A DNA stretch of 64,000 bases from Desulfofalx alkaliphila DSM 12257 (GTDB taxonomy: Bacteria; Bacillota; Desulfotomaculia; Desulfotomaculales; Desulfohalotomaculaceae): positions 29,888-93,887 of the forward strand of contig NZ_JONT01000011.1 in NCBI RefSeq assembly GCF_000711975.1, in the 5' to 3' direction. The translations under genes and the position numbers were made by a program. The notes under the pieces are model-generated. The model did not search any database and was not told the DNA's origin. It saw only the letters and a list, made by a program, of their open reading frames with translations. Positions 1 through 8,663 of this stretch are shown here, piece by piece (positions within the stretch are counted from its first letter, which is position 1; the number at the start of each line of letters is the position of its first letter).

Positions 1-947
1 TCCGCAAGTATTTGTAAAAAACCGCGTACAGTGGCAATGGGGTTTCTCACCTCATGACTGATGCCGGCAGCCATTTCACCCACCAGGTTTAATTTCTCTA
101 AACGGCTTATTTCCTCTTCTATACGCACCCTTTCGGTAATGTCGTTGTGGATAACCAGCACCGCCACAGCCTTGCCCTGGTCATCCCGTTGTACCACCGA
201 GCGAGTGGCCACCACCAGCCTTCTCCCGTCCCGGGTTGTATTAATAACCTCACCTTCCCAGTAACCACGGCTAAACAACTCTTTCATTATTTCTTTTTTC
301 TCCCTGGGAAATTGAGTCTTTAACAGCCGGTGAGAGTTTTTTCCGAGTACCTCTTCCTTACTCCAGCCGTAACGTTTTTCGGCCCCCCGGTTCCAAAAAA
401 TGATGTTATCGTTCACATCGCGCACTATTATACTGTCGTGGGCCAAGTCCAATAACTGGGCCTGCTCTTCCAATTTGGCCTTTTGCAGGCGCAAGTTGTT
501 TTCCACCTGTTTGCGTTGGGTGATATCCTGTACTTGGGCAATGGTATATAAAGGCCGGCCATTTTCATCGCGGATTAATGACACACTTAAGAGCACCCAG
601 ATCACATGCCCTTTTTTATGAATGTAGCGTTTTTCCAACTGATAACTATTTATCTTTCCCTCAAGCATTTGCCGCTTTTTGTGCTCATCGGCGGCGATGT
701 CCTCAGGGTGGGTATAGTCGTAATACTTTAGGTTTTTCAACTCTTGGGCCGAGTAGCCCAACAATTGACAGTAGTAGTCATTAACCTCCAATTGACGCCC
801 CTCTAAATCATTCATTGAAATACCGATGGCCGCCTCTTCAAAGATTGCTCGGTACTTTTTCTCCTCTTCTTCAGCCCTTCTTAGTTTTTCGCGCAATTCT
901 TTAATTTCATTGCCTAGCAACGCCGCATTCATCTCCGCCATACTCAT
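1..947 (-). CDS. PAS-domain sensor histidine kinase, N-terminal part (cut by window edge)
   Basis: The frame is open from an ATG at 947 to the left edge, about 315 residues; the kinase ATPase domain lies outside the window. The start is preceded by GGGGGT at a spacing of about 5 bases. Two PAS modules are visible. The first, near residues 35-145, has FEEAAIGISMNDLEG and a PAC-like YTIAQVQDITQRK. The second, near residues 160-280, has NIIFWNRGAEKRYGWSKEEVLG and ends VLVIHNDITERV. A HisKA dimerisation helix follows, with the phospho-acceptor in GISHEVRNPIATVRGF. There is no membrane segment, so this is probably a cytoplasmic sensor. The H-box wording resembles sporulation-type (KinA/KinE-like) kinases, but that assignment is inference. 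Its response regulator and ligand cannot be told from here. Confidence 0.9.
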   Translation of the reverse strand, partial: MSMAEMNAALLGNEIKELREKLRRAEEEEKKYRAIFEEAAIGISMNDLEGRQLEVNDYYCQLLGYSAQELKNLKYYDYTHPEDIAADEHKKRQMLEGKINSYQLEKRYIHKKGHVIWVLLSVSLIRDENGRPLYTIAQVQDITQRKQVENNLRLQKAKLEEQAQLLDLAHDSIIVRDVNDNIIFWNRGAEKRYGWSKEEVLGKNSHRLLKTQFPREKKEIMKELFSRGYWEGEVINTTRDGRRLVVATRSVVQRDDQGKAVAVLVIHNDITERVRIEEEISRLEKLNLVGEMAAGISHEVRNPIATVRGFLQILA

Positions 948-1059
948 TTTTACCCCCAACGACACAAATTAAATTTTGGCTATAAAAATTAAACGTGTTT
1001 TTCCGTTTTCCTGCAAACCGCTTTTATTTAATTTAAGGTGGTCCCCTTAAAAATCACAA

Positions 1060-1083
1060 AAGCAGGCACACAACACCTGCTTT
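1060..1083 (-). terminator. Hairpin terminator after the macrodomain gene
   Basis: Inverted repeat AAGCAGG / CCTGCTT with a 9-base loop, overlapping the stop of the macrodomain gene on the minus strand and followed by a T-rich stretch. It separates that gene from the downstream sensor kinase. Confidence 0.6.
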
Positions 1084-1609
1084 AATCTTTAAGTTCATGC
1101 AAAATTTTTTCATATGCTTGGTAGGCATGTTGACCAAAGGCTACCAAAGTAACCTCTTCAATCTCCTTATTGCCCTCTAAAAAATTTTTTATTTCGGTCA
1201 CTGCAATTTGGCAAGCCCGCTCCAGGGGGAACTTATACACCCCGGTACTAATGGCCGGAAAAGCTATGGTTTTAATATTGTGCCGCACAGCCAAGGCCAA
1301 GCTGTTTCGGTAACAGGAAGCCAAGAGTTCATCTTCACCCCTATTACCGCCCCGCCAAATGGGGCCCACCGTGTGTATCACATACCTGGCAGGCAGCCTG
1401 TATCCCTTGGTGATTTTTGCCTGGCCGGTGGGACAGCCCTTTAAGCCGCGGCACTCTTCCAGCAGCTCCGGCCCGGCTGCACGGTGTATGGCACCGTCAA
1501 CACCGCCGCCACCCAACAAGGAGCTGTTGGCAGCGTTAACTATGGCGTCCACCTGCAATTTTGTGATATCTTCCTGTACCAGTTTAATTCGTTCTTTAAC
1601 GCTGTTCAT
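1082..1609 (-). CDS. Macrodomain protein (O-acetyl-ADP-ribose deacetylase-like)
   Basis: 175 residues, the full size of a stand-alone bacterial macrodomain of the YmdB / MacroD type. The hallmark loop [20 protein letters not shown] is near residues 21-40. A second binding loop, [17 protein letters not shown], lies near 117-133. The family binds ADP-ribose and removes it from O-acetyl-ADP-ribose or from ADP-ribosylated Asp/Glu; the enzyme is cytoplasmic. The ATG is preceded by GGGGGATGGGAA. It sits alone between an unknown gene and a sensor kinase, and no ADP-ribosyltransferase partner is adjacent, so its substrate in this organism is not indicated. Confidence 0.9.
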   Translation of the reverse strand: MNSVKERIKLVQEDITKLQVDAIVNAANSSLLGGGGVDGAIHRAAGPELLEECRGLKGCPTGQAKITKGYRLPARYVIHTVGPIWRGGNRGEDELLASCYRNSLALAVRHNIKTIAFPAISTGVYKFPLERACQIAVTEIKNFLEGNKEIEEVTLVAFGQHAYQAYEKILHELKD

Positions 1610-1638
1610 TTCCCATCCCCCTTAATTCAGCACGCACC

Positions 1639-1688
1639 TTATCCAAATCTTTACAAGCTCCGCAAAGTTATTAACATATTTATCCACA
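1639..1688. other. Two DnaA-box-like sequences in the intergenic gap
   Basis: The 124-bp gap between the macrodomain gene and the upstream unknown gene carries TTATCCACA at 1680-1688, a perfect match to the DnaA box, and TTATCCAAA at 1639-1647, one mismatch away. The surroundings are AT-rich. Two boxes do not make an origin, and no dnaA or dnaN is here. They could titrate DnaA or be chance. Confidence 0.25.
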
Positions 1689-1733
1689 TTATTAACAATT
1701 TTTGGTTTTACTGCCAAATGATAACTCAATAAC

Positions 1734-2111
1734 TTATGTTTCACTGGCATTATCTTTAGTTGCCAGCACCCATAAGAGCGCCTCTGCCACAGCTTCTTCC
1801 GGGCTGGCACCGAAAAAACCGTGTTTATTTACACCAAAGTTCATGGTGTAGAGGCTAAATATTTCCACCACCCAACCGCCCCGGCCGTGACTATGGTTGA
1901 ATAACTGGTATCCATAGCCATTTTCTTTAATTTCTTGCTGCATATCAAGGATTTTAGGAGCATAAACAGCATGGCCGGCCGGTTCTTCCCCTTTTTGCAA
2001 CACCTGCCTGGTTTCGCCGCCCGGCAGGTAATAATTGTCACCCGGTTTGGCATTCCACCTGAGACCGGCCTCTTTTAGGGCTACCGCCCTTTGATAATCA
2101 ACCACCGACAA
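1734..2111 (-). CDS. Conserved-looking protein of unknown function
   Basis: I do not recognise this family. An upstream ATG at 2171 would make 145 residues but overlap cls by 43 bases. A TTG at 2111 is preceded by AGGAG about 10 bases away and clears the cls stop, so I prefer it (125 residues). The protein is soluble with no signal peptide or membrane helix. It contains repeated aromatic and glycine-rich segments (GYGYQLFNHSHGRGGWVVEI) and ends in an acidic helix (ASPEEAVAEALLWVLA). It follows cls by 17 bases on the same strand and is probably co-transcribed with it. Confidence 0.6.
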   Translation of the reverse strand: MSVVDYQRAVALKEAGLRWNAKPGDNYYLPGGETRQVLQKGEEPAGHAVYAPKILDMQQEIKENGYGYQLFNHSHGRGGWVVEIFSLYTMNFGVNKHGFFGASPEEAVAEALLWVLATKDNASET

Positions 2112-2128
2112 CCTGGTTCCACTCCTTT

Positions 2129-3571
2129 TTATAGGAAATATGAAAAGACCCTGGCCACCGCTTCTAACCATTTGGTAATTCTAGGGGTTTTTTCATACTC
2201 ATCAAGTGTCAATAAGGTGCTCTCTTTTAAGTCCTTATGGAATTGTTGCTCAAGTTCTCCGGTTATTTCCCGGTCATAGATGATGGCATTTACTTCATAA
2301 TTCAACTGATAGCTTCTTATATCCATATTGGCAGTACCTACGGTGGAAATTTGCCCATCCACCGTCAGCACCTTGGAATGGACAAAAGCGTCCTTGCGGT
2401 AAAAATACACCTTAGCGCCGCACTTTAGCAGCTCCGCCAGGTAAGTTTTAGAAGCGTAGTGAACAATGGCGTGATCATACCGGCCGGGAAAAAGTATCCG
2501 CACATCAACCCCACTCATTGCCGCCACCTTTAAAGCATCTTGTATGCTCTCAGTGGGCACAAAATACGGAGTGGTGATGTAGATGTGATCCTTTGCCATG
2601 GATATCATTTTTAACATTCCATGCATAATGGCAGGGTATTCGGCACCGGGGCCACTTTTTACCAACTGCAGTACCTTACTGCAGTTCTTTTCAAGCTCCG
2701 GAAAGTACTTTCTAAAATCCTCCACATAAAAGAAGCTTTCACCATTTGCCTTTTTAATGGTCCAAAAATCATCCAGAAAAATTGCCTGTAAGCCCCGCAC
2801 AAAGTCACCTTTAATCATCAGGTGGGTATCCCGCCAATGGCCCAACCTACCTTTACCAAGGTAGTCATCACCAATATTCATACCGCCTACAAAACCCACC
2901 ATGCCGTCGATGACCGCAATTTTGCGGTGATTTCTAAAATTAATATGGGTGTTAATAAACTTGAAAAGGGGTGCTAAGAAATACGAGTATTGAATAACGT
3001 CTACACCGGCATCCCTTAGCTCTTTAAAATATGATTTTTTTACTCTAATGGAGCCCACCTTATCCATGATAAAGCGGACCTTTACTCCTTCCTTGGCCTT
3101 TTGGATGAGGATGTCTTTTATTTCGTTTCCAATATTATCGCTTTCCACTATGTAATATTCCAAATGAATATGGTGCTGGGCCTTTAACATTTCTTCCTTT
3201 AGGGCTGCAAATTTTTCTTGGCCGCAATTAAATACTTTAATTTGATTGCCAACAAATAAGGGTGCGTCGCTGTTGCGGGCCAACAGTTCAATAAGACCGT
3301 GGTATTGGTAGTTTTTAAGCTCATTAACGGCCCGGCATAAAGGTTTTCGAACATAGGGAGAAAACTGCTCAATAAGTTTGTTTTTCTCCCTCTTCCAGTT
3401 AACACCCAAAAACATGTACAGTATTAAGCCCAAGAGCGGTAAAAAGAGCAAAATTAATATCCAGGCAATGGTCTTTTCTGTTTTCTTTCTCTGTAAAATG
3501 ATAAAAACAATTAGCACCAAAGAGTTAATACCCAGCAGCCAAGATAGTATCTCTTGCCAATTAAAATCCAT
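2129..3571 (-). CDS. cls: Cardiolipin synthase
   Basis: 480 residues, the usual length for bacterial cardiolipin synthase (ClsA type), which joins two phosphatidylglycerols into cardiolipin and glycerol at the membrane. Two hydrophobic N-terminal helices lie near residues 8-26 and 35-55. Two phospholipase-D HKD motifs are intact: HRKIAVID in the middle and HSKVLTVD in the C-terminal third, each followed by the usual GG/GTxNMD-type segment (VGGMNIG, VGTANMDIRS). Spore formers often carry several cls genes, so which paralogue this is cannot be told. The small gene at 1734-2111 follows closely. Confidence 0.95.
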   Translation of the reverse strand: MDFNWQEILSWLLGINSLVLIVFIILQRKKTEKTIAWILILLFLPLLGLILYMFLGVNWKREKNKLIEQFSPYVRKPLCRAVNELKNYQYHGLIELLARNSDAPLFVGNQIKVFNCGQEKFAALKEEMLKAQHHIHLEYYIVESDNIGNEIKDILIQKAKEGVKVRFIMDKVGSIRVKKSYFKELRDAGVDVIQYSYFLAPLFKFINTHINFRNHRKIAVIDGMVGFVGGMNIGDDYLGKGRLGHWRDTHLMIKGDFVRGLQAIFLDDFWTIKKANGESFFYVEDFRKYFPELEKNCSKVLQLVKSGPGAEYPAIMHGMLKMISMAKDHIYITTPYFVPTESIQDALKVAAMSGVDVRILFPGRYDHAIVHYASKTYLAELLKCGAKVYFYRKDAFVHSKVLTVDGQISTVGTANMDIRSYQLNYEVNAIIYDREITGELEQQFHKDLKESTLLTLDEYEKTPRITKWLEAVARVFSYFL

Positions 3572-3649
3572 AGTCTACCTCTCTAAATATACATTTTCCC
3601 CTTTTAGAATGCCTAATTTTATTACTAATACTCCGGCTGATTGGGCAAT

Positions 3650-3760
3650 TTAAGATAGAAGACTGTGCCCGCCGGCCTTACAAGGTAATTGGCCTAAAGC
3701 CCTTATGCTCACGGATAGTATAAGAATAAGGGCCAGTGAGATTATTAGTATATTTATCAT
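3650..3760 (-). CDS. Possible 36-residue membrane peptide upstream of cls
   Basis: An ATG at 3760 opens a 36-codon frame. Residues 2-20 are almost entirely Ile/Leu/Ala/Ser (MINILIISLALILILSVSIR), like a single membrane helix, followed by a short polar tail with one Cys. The ribosome binding site (AAAG) is weak and I know no homologue, so this may be chance. The rest of the 321-bp gap between cls (ends at 3571) and the beta-propeller gene holds that gene's terminator and AT-rich sequence in which I see no clear promoter. Confidence 0.25.
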   Translation of the reverse strand: MINILIISLALILILSVSIRALGQLPCKAGGHSLLS

Positions 3761-3856
3761 CTTTATTTCTACACTAACTACCAAATAACCTTTTAATCTT
3801 TGTTAACATTTGTTTTTACAGAGAGCAATTACAAGCACTTTTAATGACGGGTTAAA

Positions 3857-3882
3857 AAATAACCCTCCCCTTTAAAAGGGAG
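3857..3882 (-). terminator. Terminator after the beta-propeller lipoprotein gene
   Basis: A nine-base-pair stem AACCCTCCC / GGGAGGGTT with a short A/T loop. Read on the minus strand it is followed by ATTTTTTAA, a classic intrinsic terminator 11 bases beyond the stop codon. Confidence 0.85.
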
Positions 3883-3892
3883 GGTTATGCCG

Positions 3893-6016
3893 TTACTTAT
3901 GCAGCCTTAACTGATTAATTTGCTTTAAATTATCTAACCTGTTCATCTTGATCATCTTTTCCGATGTGGTGTACAAAACATCGTCCATATAAAGGGAGCG
4001 AATATCACTGCTATAATATCTGTCATCCTGGTGGGCTATTTTGCCCCTCAGGCTAATTCCCTCTTCAGAGATATCAAATACATAAACGCCATGCCACTGG
4101 TCATCCACCGGCCTGTACGGCTTGTATGGCGGATAGAAAGAAATGGGTAAAACCAGTAGGTTTTTGTCCCTGTTAAAGAGTACAGCCTTGTGGTTCCACT
4201 GGGCTGTTGTTTCAACATAGCCCCCATTGTTTTTCACCACATATTTAGCCTTCTCCTTTGGATTAGCCGGATCAGATACATCAAACAGTGAAATTTTTAC
4301 CCCTAAGTCCAGGTTGTTATTAACGGGTGGGAATATCAAGGGCCTAACAGCACCAGCATCGGGAGCTGCCGGCTCCGCCATTTCCTTTCCTATGCCGATG
4401 ATGCAGTTTTCATCATAGGGATGCATGTAACTGGAGTAGCCCGTTATTTTTAATTCACCCAGCATCTTAGGGTTATGGGGATCCTTCAAATCGATAACAA
4501 AGAAGGGGTCCACCTCGCGGAAGGTGACTAAATAAGCCCTATCGCCCATAAAGCGTGCCGAATAGATGCGCTCAGTGGGGGCTAACCCTTCGATTTTACC
4601 GACGGTTTTTAAGCTGCCATCCAGTACATAGATGTTGTTTTTAGAGGGGTTGTTCTCGCTGAATGTATCCCCGGAGGTGGTTGCTATTCTAAAATAACCC
4701 TTATGTTCATCCATTGAGAACTGATTTAATACCCGGCCGGGAACCTGCCCGCTGCCCAGGTATTTTATATTCCCTTTGTTAATGGCAATTTTGTGGACTG
4801 TGGTTTTATCTCTGGCTTGGGCCAATTTATTATGCCACTCCATGGACAATTGGCCATAAGCCTTCTCAAATTGTTGAATCTCTGCACTGCTTAAACCCGC
4901 TAGGTAGTTATCCAATACATCTTCCGCCGCTGCCAGTTTTTCAGCCACCCTTTGGTTGGAGTTTACAATTTCTGAAATTTGCACCTGCACCTTTTCCGGC
5001 AGCAGGGCCGACATATCCTTTAAGAGGTCTTCCATCAGCGGGATTGGCACCATGTAGGGATTATTGGTTAGATAAATATTGTTCTCTGAAACATATATAT
5101 TTTGTGATGTGCCGGTTAAGTAGGTTTTGCTGCTGATGTCATTGCCGGCATCATTGATATTAAAGGATAATATCATGGTATAGTCATAGCCCACATCGCA
5201 CTGATCAAAATGGTAAATCTGCTGTGGTGCTATTTCTTTTTCGCTGCCGTTCACCGTGATTTTGGGCAGCACCGGCTGCGGCTTATTAGTAACCGGAAGG
5301 GTGCGGTACACGGGCGAAACGGCTACCAAGTACAAATGGTCGCCAATCATACGGGCATCGCTATATACCCCATCGCTTATAACTTCCTTTTGTTGAACCG
5401 GGTTGTTTCGATCGCTGATGTCATAGACCCGGGCATACATGCCATTATTCTTGTAGTTATAGCCCATTACCACTAATTTATTGCCCTTGACAAAGATATT
5501 TTGTCCGCTGCCGTACTGCTCGCCGTCCCACATGGACTGCCCATTATCCAGCTTTATTTGTGATAACACCCGGGCCTTATCCGCCGGGTAAGCTTCAACG
5601 ATAAACACATGGCCCCTTGATAACAGATACAGGTAGCGTCCGTCACTTTTTACAATATCCGCCTCATCTACCCCATCCACCTGCAGGTTAGTGGTGGAGT
5701 AGTCAGCTGCACCGTCATTGGCGCTGCCTGCGGGTGCAGATTCCTTTGTGTCTGCCCTAAGTTCCTGTGCCGACTCGGACGCCAGATCCATGGTCACCAC
5801 ATCCCGGGCTACCATGCCCCTTCCAAAACCTATCGTTCCCAGGGCCTGCACCATCATAATATTATCCTCCACGTACTGGGCCAGCTCTTGCCGGGACTGA
5901 AAAGTATATAGCTTACCTGCTTGGTTTCCACCAACCGGCTGTGATTGCTGTTGACACCCCATTGCCAGTACCGGCAAAACAACCAATAGGATTAGAAAAA
6001 TGTTTCTCTTTAACAC
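3893..6016 (-). CDS. Secreted lipoprotein with beta-propeller domain
   Basis: 707 residues with a lipoprotein signal peptide: a short Lys/Arg start, a Leu/Ile/Val core and the lipobox LAMGC at residues 17-21. The mature part matches the secreted beta-propeller family (PF09826, distantly WD40-like) in its repeated blade signatures: DGRYLYLLSRGHVFIVEA, YSDARMIGDHLYLVAVSP, IYSARFMGDRAYLVTFR, MDDVLYTTSEKMIKM. About 90 residues near 330-420 interrupt the propeller with a helical insert (LLKDMSALLPEKVQVQISEI). The GTG start follows AAGGGGGC by six bases. It should be anchored on the outer face of the membrane; its ligand is unknown. It stands alone, with a terminator downstream. Confidence 0.85.
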   Translation of the reverse strand: MLKRNIFLILLVVLPVLAMGCQQQSQPVGGNQAGKLYTFQSRQELAQYVEDNIMMVQALGTIGFGRGMVARDVVTMDLASESAQELRADTKESAPAGSANDGAADYSTTNLQVDGVDEADIVKSDGRYLYLLSRGHVFIVEAYPADKARVLSQIKLDNGQSMWDGEQYGSGQNIFVKGNKLVVMGYNYKNNGMYARVYDISDRNNPVQQKEVISDGVYSDARMIGDHLYLVAVSPVYRTLPVTNKPQPVLPKITVNGSEKEIAPQQIYHFDQCDVGYDYTMILSFNINDAGNDISSKTYLTGTSQNIYVSENNIYLTNNPYMVPIPLMEDLLKDMSALLPEKVQVQISEIVNSNQRVAEKLAAAEDVLDNYLAGLSSAEIQQFEKAYGQLSMEWHNKLAQARDKTTVHKIAINKGNIKYLGSGQVPGRVLNQFSMDEHKGYFRIATTSGDTFSENNPSKNNIYVLDGSLKTVGKIEGLAPTERIYSARFMGDRAYLVTFREVDPFFVIDLKDPHNPKMLGELKITGYSSYMHPYDENCIIGIGKEMAEPAAPDAGAVRPLIFPPVNNNLDLGVKISLFDVSDPANPKEKAKYVVKNNGGYVETTAQWNHKAVLFNRDKNLLVLPISFYPPYKPYRPVDDQWHGVYVFDISEEGISLRGKIAHQDDRYYSSDIRSLYMDDVLYTTSEKMIKMNRLDNLKQINQLRLHK

Positions 6017-6100
6017 TGACCTGCCCCCTTAACCATTTTTATATATATAGGCGGCTGACATGGTTGAAAGGTTCCATAATATGGTCAATGTTTTTTGGTC

Positions 6101-6334
6101 TTATTGTGAAAGAAAATCCACCATCACCTCACCCAGCGGTTTAAATATCCATTCACTGATTTGGGTTGGATTAAGAAGAGAAAAATTCAAGATTTCAGCT
6201 ATGCTTAACCCAATTCCCACTGCCAGTAAGAAGCTAAACACAAGCAACTCTTTATATTTGTCTTGGCGCACCAGCCTGGGAACTTCTGTTGCAATAATTA
6301 AGGCAAAAGCAATAAACAGCAATAGCAAGTACAT
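6101..6334 (-). CDS. Small membrane protein, fourth gene of the gerA-type operon
   Basis: 77 residues with two hydrophobic helices (about 1-16 and 29-50) and an amphipathic C-terminus. It starts 15 bases after gerAC with a strong ribosome binding site (GGAGGG). Small two-helix proteins at the end of gerA-type operons occur in Clostridia and Bacillus and in some cases modulate the receptor (GerD-subunit type). The operon position supports a receptor-associated role, but that is inference since no catalytic motif is present. Confidence 0.7.
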   Translation of the reverse strand: MYLLLLFIAFALIIATEVPRLVRQDKYKELLVFSFLLAVGIGLSIAEILNFSLLNPTQISEWIFKPLGEVMVDFLSQ

Positions 6335-6349
6335 TTATTATTCCCTCCT

Positions 6350-7567
6350 TTATTTTATTTCCGGTGCGTTTGCTACCATGCCTGTGCGTCGAATATCGGC
6401 CTCCACATTTACTACAATATTCACCTGGGGGTAAATATCCCTCCACTGCTCCTCAATGCCTTTCCAGTAACGGGGGTATTTCTTACGTAAGCTTTCGCCA
6501 AAACCAAAGATATCTGCTCCATATTTATGTTGGCAGGTGTAGATAACCCCTTCCACCATATCTTTAATCTCCTGGGCAAGGTTTTGTTCAATATCATAAA
6601 TCATCTCCGGGGTAAGGTGATATCTTGCCTCGTCGTGCTCCGCCAAGTCGCCTTCAACCACAAGGTCCACTGTAATGGTGATATTGTCCCCTTGAATATC
6701 AGGGATAATTTTACTTGTTGAACTGTTCAGCAAAAAGGATACATCTTTTGCCTGTCTATGGATTCCAACGGGTATAGCCCCCCTGTCAGCTTCATTAATA
6801 ACAAACAAAAAGCCCTGGGTTTCCCTTTCCCCTAACCAACCCACCAGCCTATCCTTTTTAAACACAGATGCCCCCGTTAGCTTTGTTTCAATATGCACAT
6901 CACCTTCATCACTGTATGTTTCAAAACCCGGGGGAGGAACGTTTTCGGGAGGTTTAAATATTGTTACCCTAGAAGCGGCAGCGTCCCTACCAGGGGTAAG
7001 CAGATGATTTATAAAGTCCTTGTGGCTTATAACATAAGATTTACTGACCGTTTTCTGGGTAACACTTACCATGCCGGTAAATTCCTCCGCCAGCAATTTG
7101 TTAAGCTGGGGTTCTGCCTTTAGCACATCGATAGCTTGTCCCTCTGTCACCAATACCCAGGAACGCAGCCGGGAACTGGGGTCACGCAGAAAGAAATCAA
7201 TCACTTCCTCCACCCCTTCCTTAGCAACCCTTTCACCGAGCACAAGGATGTTGGCGTGGGCCCGAAAAACTTCCCGCGGACTCCGCAATGAAATATTGCT
7301 TGCGGCATCGTAGATGGTTTCCCCATGGGCTGACACCAGCCAATCAGGATTGCCGCTTCCAGCCTGGCTTTCGTTTTGAATATTTATCTCTTCCGGTTGG
7401 ACAATTATAGAGCTGAACAACCACAGATCTTGGCCCTTTACTGTCACCTTATCAACGCCTATTGCACTGGAAATAGCCAGTGTCTCTATTTCCTTTCGAC
7501 TCCAACAGCCACAAATGAGTGATACCAATAGCAGCATTGCCGTCAGCCATAACAAGGGTTTATTCAC
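6350..7567 (-). CDS. gerAC: Spore germination receptor subunit C (Ger(x)C family lipoprotein)
   Basis: 405 residues. A signal peptide ends in the lipobox LICGC near residues 17-21, followed by the family hallmark SRKEIETLAISSAIGVDKV. Length and the C-terminal domain fit GerAC (PF05504). The family is lipid-anchored on the outer face of the spore inner membrane and completes the A-B-C nutrient germinant receptor. The GTG start overlaps the end of gerAB by eight bases and follows AGGGGGG. The germinant cannot be inferred from the sequence. Confidence 0.93.
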   Translation of the reverse strand: MNKPLLWLTAMLLLVSLICGCWSRKEIETLAISSAIGVDKVTVKGQDLWLFSSIIVQPEEINIQNESQAGSGNPDWLVSAHGETIYDAASNISLRSPREVFRAHANILVLGERVAKEGVEEVIDFFLRDPSSRLRSWVLVTEGQAIDVLKAEPQLNKLLAEEFTGMVSVTQKTVSKSYVISHKDFINHLLTPGRDAAASRVTIFKPPENVPPPGFETYSDEGDVHIETKLTGASVFKKDRLVGWLGERETQGFLFVINEADRGAIPVGIHRQAKDVSFLLNSSTSKIIPDIQGDNITITVDLVVEGDLAEHDEARYHLTPEMIYDIEQNLAQEIKDMVEGVIYTCQHKYGADIFGFGESLRKKYPRYWKGIEEQWRDIYPQVNIVVNVEADIRRTGMVANAPEIK

Positions 7568-8663
7568 TTTGTACCCCCCTCTTTTTTCTCAATAGGGCCA
7601 CTGTTAGCAGAAGCATGGGCAACAACAATTGAAAGGAAAAGGCATAGGGGGGAAAGGAAATTGAAAGCCAGTTCACCAGTTCCCTGCTGTTTTCAAAGAT
7701 GCTGTGCGACCAAACTGCCATCACAACACCAATGGGTAATATTACGGCTTTATAGTCCCTTAGGCCAAAAAACTGAGCCGTTCCCAAGACAGTTACGTAA
7801 TAGAAAATAGTTACCTTAATTGTTACACCGGCCACCCACATCACCAGTATCAGTGCCTCAACCCGTTCTATAAACTCCCCCACGGCAATGTACCGGGCCA
7901 GAGAAAAAATCGGAAAAGATAAGTACTTTGACACCTCTCCCATCACCGCTGTGTCTATGACAGCGGTCAGGGCCAAGAGCACCCCCAAAAACAGCACTGC
8001 CCCAACTAAATACCAGGCGGTTTTTTCTTTGCCCTTGATAAAGGGAAAAAACATCAGCACTAATACTACTTCGCCCCGAAATGCCGCGGTTGTCATGCCA
8101 CCCCATAATACCGGCTTTATACCGTTTTCCATTACCGGCAATAGATTGGTGAAGTTGGCCTCGGGCAGCACAAGAATAAATATAAATATTACCGACAGTA
8201 TTAAAATGGGAAATATAAACTCATTGGCCCTGCAGATTACCTCAAAGCCATATTTAACCCCCAGCGCTGTCAGCAGTATCAGTGAAATGTTAAAGGCCAA
8301 GACCGGAGTCTCCGGCATGAAGGCACTGAGCATAAAATCCCCAAATTCCCGCACTATAACGGCAGAAATATGTAAAAACCACAGCAAATACAGCAAGGCC
8401 AGCACTTTCCCTAAAAAATTACCCAAAATAAGGGGGGCGTACTCCACCAGTGTTTGTTTGGGAAAGCGTCTGGCCAATGCCACTGACACCAAGGACACCA
8501 CCATGGCATACAAGGTGGCAACTACAAGCAGAGAAATCCAGCCGTCCCTGCCGGCGGTGGCTGAAGTGACAGCCGGTGCAAATAAAACCGCAGTGCCCAG
8601 CACCAAGGTGACAGGTAATAACAATGCCCCTTGCCAGTTTGTAACACATCCTTTTTCAAGCAT
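7560..8663 (-). CDS. gerAB: Spore germination receptor subunit B (GerAB, APC-type permease)
   Basis: About 367 residues with roughly ten hydrophobic helices, matching the GerAB family (PF03845) of the amino acid-polyamine-cation superfamily, where the germinant is thought to bind. A GTG at 8675 would coincide with the ribosome binding site. The ATG at 8663 has GAGGTGA eight bases upstream and overlaps the gerAA stop by eight bases, typical of translational coupling, so I prefer it. A 307-codon open frame on the opposite strand here is a shadow. Confidence 0.93.
   Translation of the reverse strand: MLEKGCVTNWQGALLLPVTLVLGTAVLFAPAVTSATAGRDGWISLLVVATLYAMVVSLVSVALARRFPKQTLVEYAPLILGNFLGKVLALLYLLWFLHISAVIVREFGDFMLSAFMPETPVLAFNISLILLTALGVKYGFEVICRANEFIFPILILSVIFIFILVLPEANFTNLLPVMENGIKPVLWGGMTTAAFRGEVVLVLMFFPFIKGKEKTAWYLVGAVLFLGVLLALTAVIDTAVMGEVSKYLSFPIFSLARYIAVGEFIERVEALILVMWVAGVTIKVTIFYYVTVLGTAQFFGLRDYKAVILPIGVVMAVWSHSIFENSRELVNWLSISFPPYAFSFQLLLPMLLLTVALLRKKRGVQSE

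Noticed and set aside
1622..1810. A 62-codon minus-strand frame
   Set aside because: It overlaps the end of the unknown gene at 1734-2111 in another frame and has no ribosome binding site.
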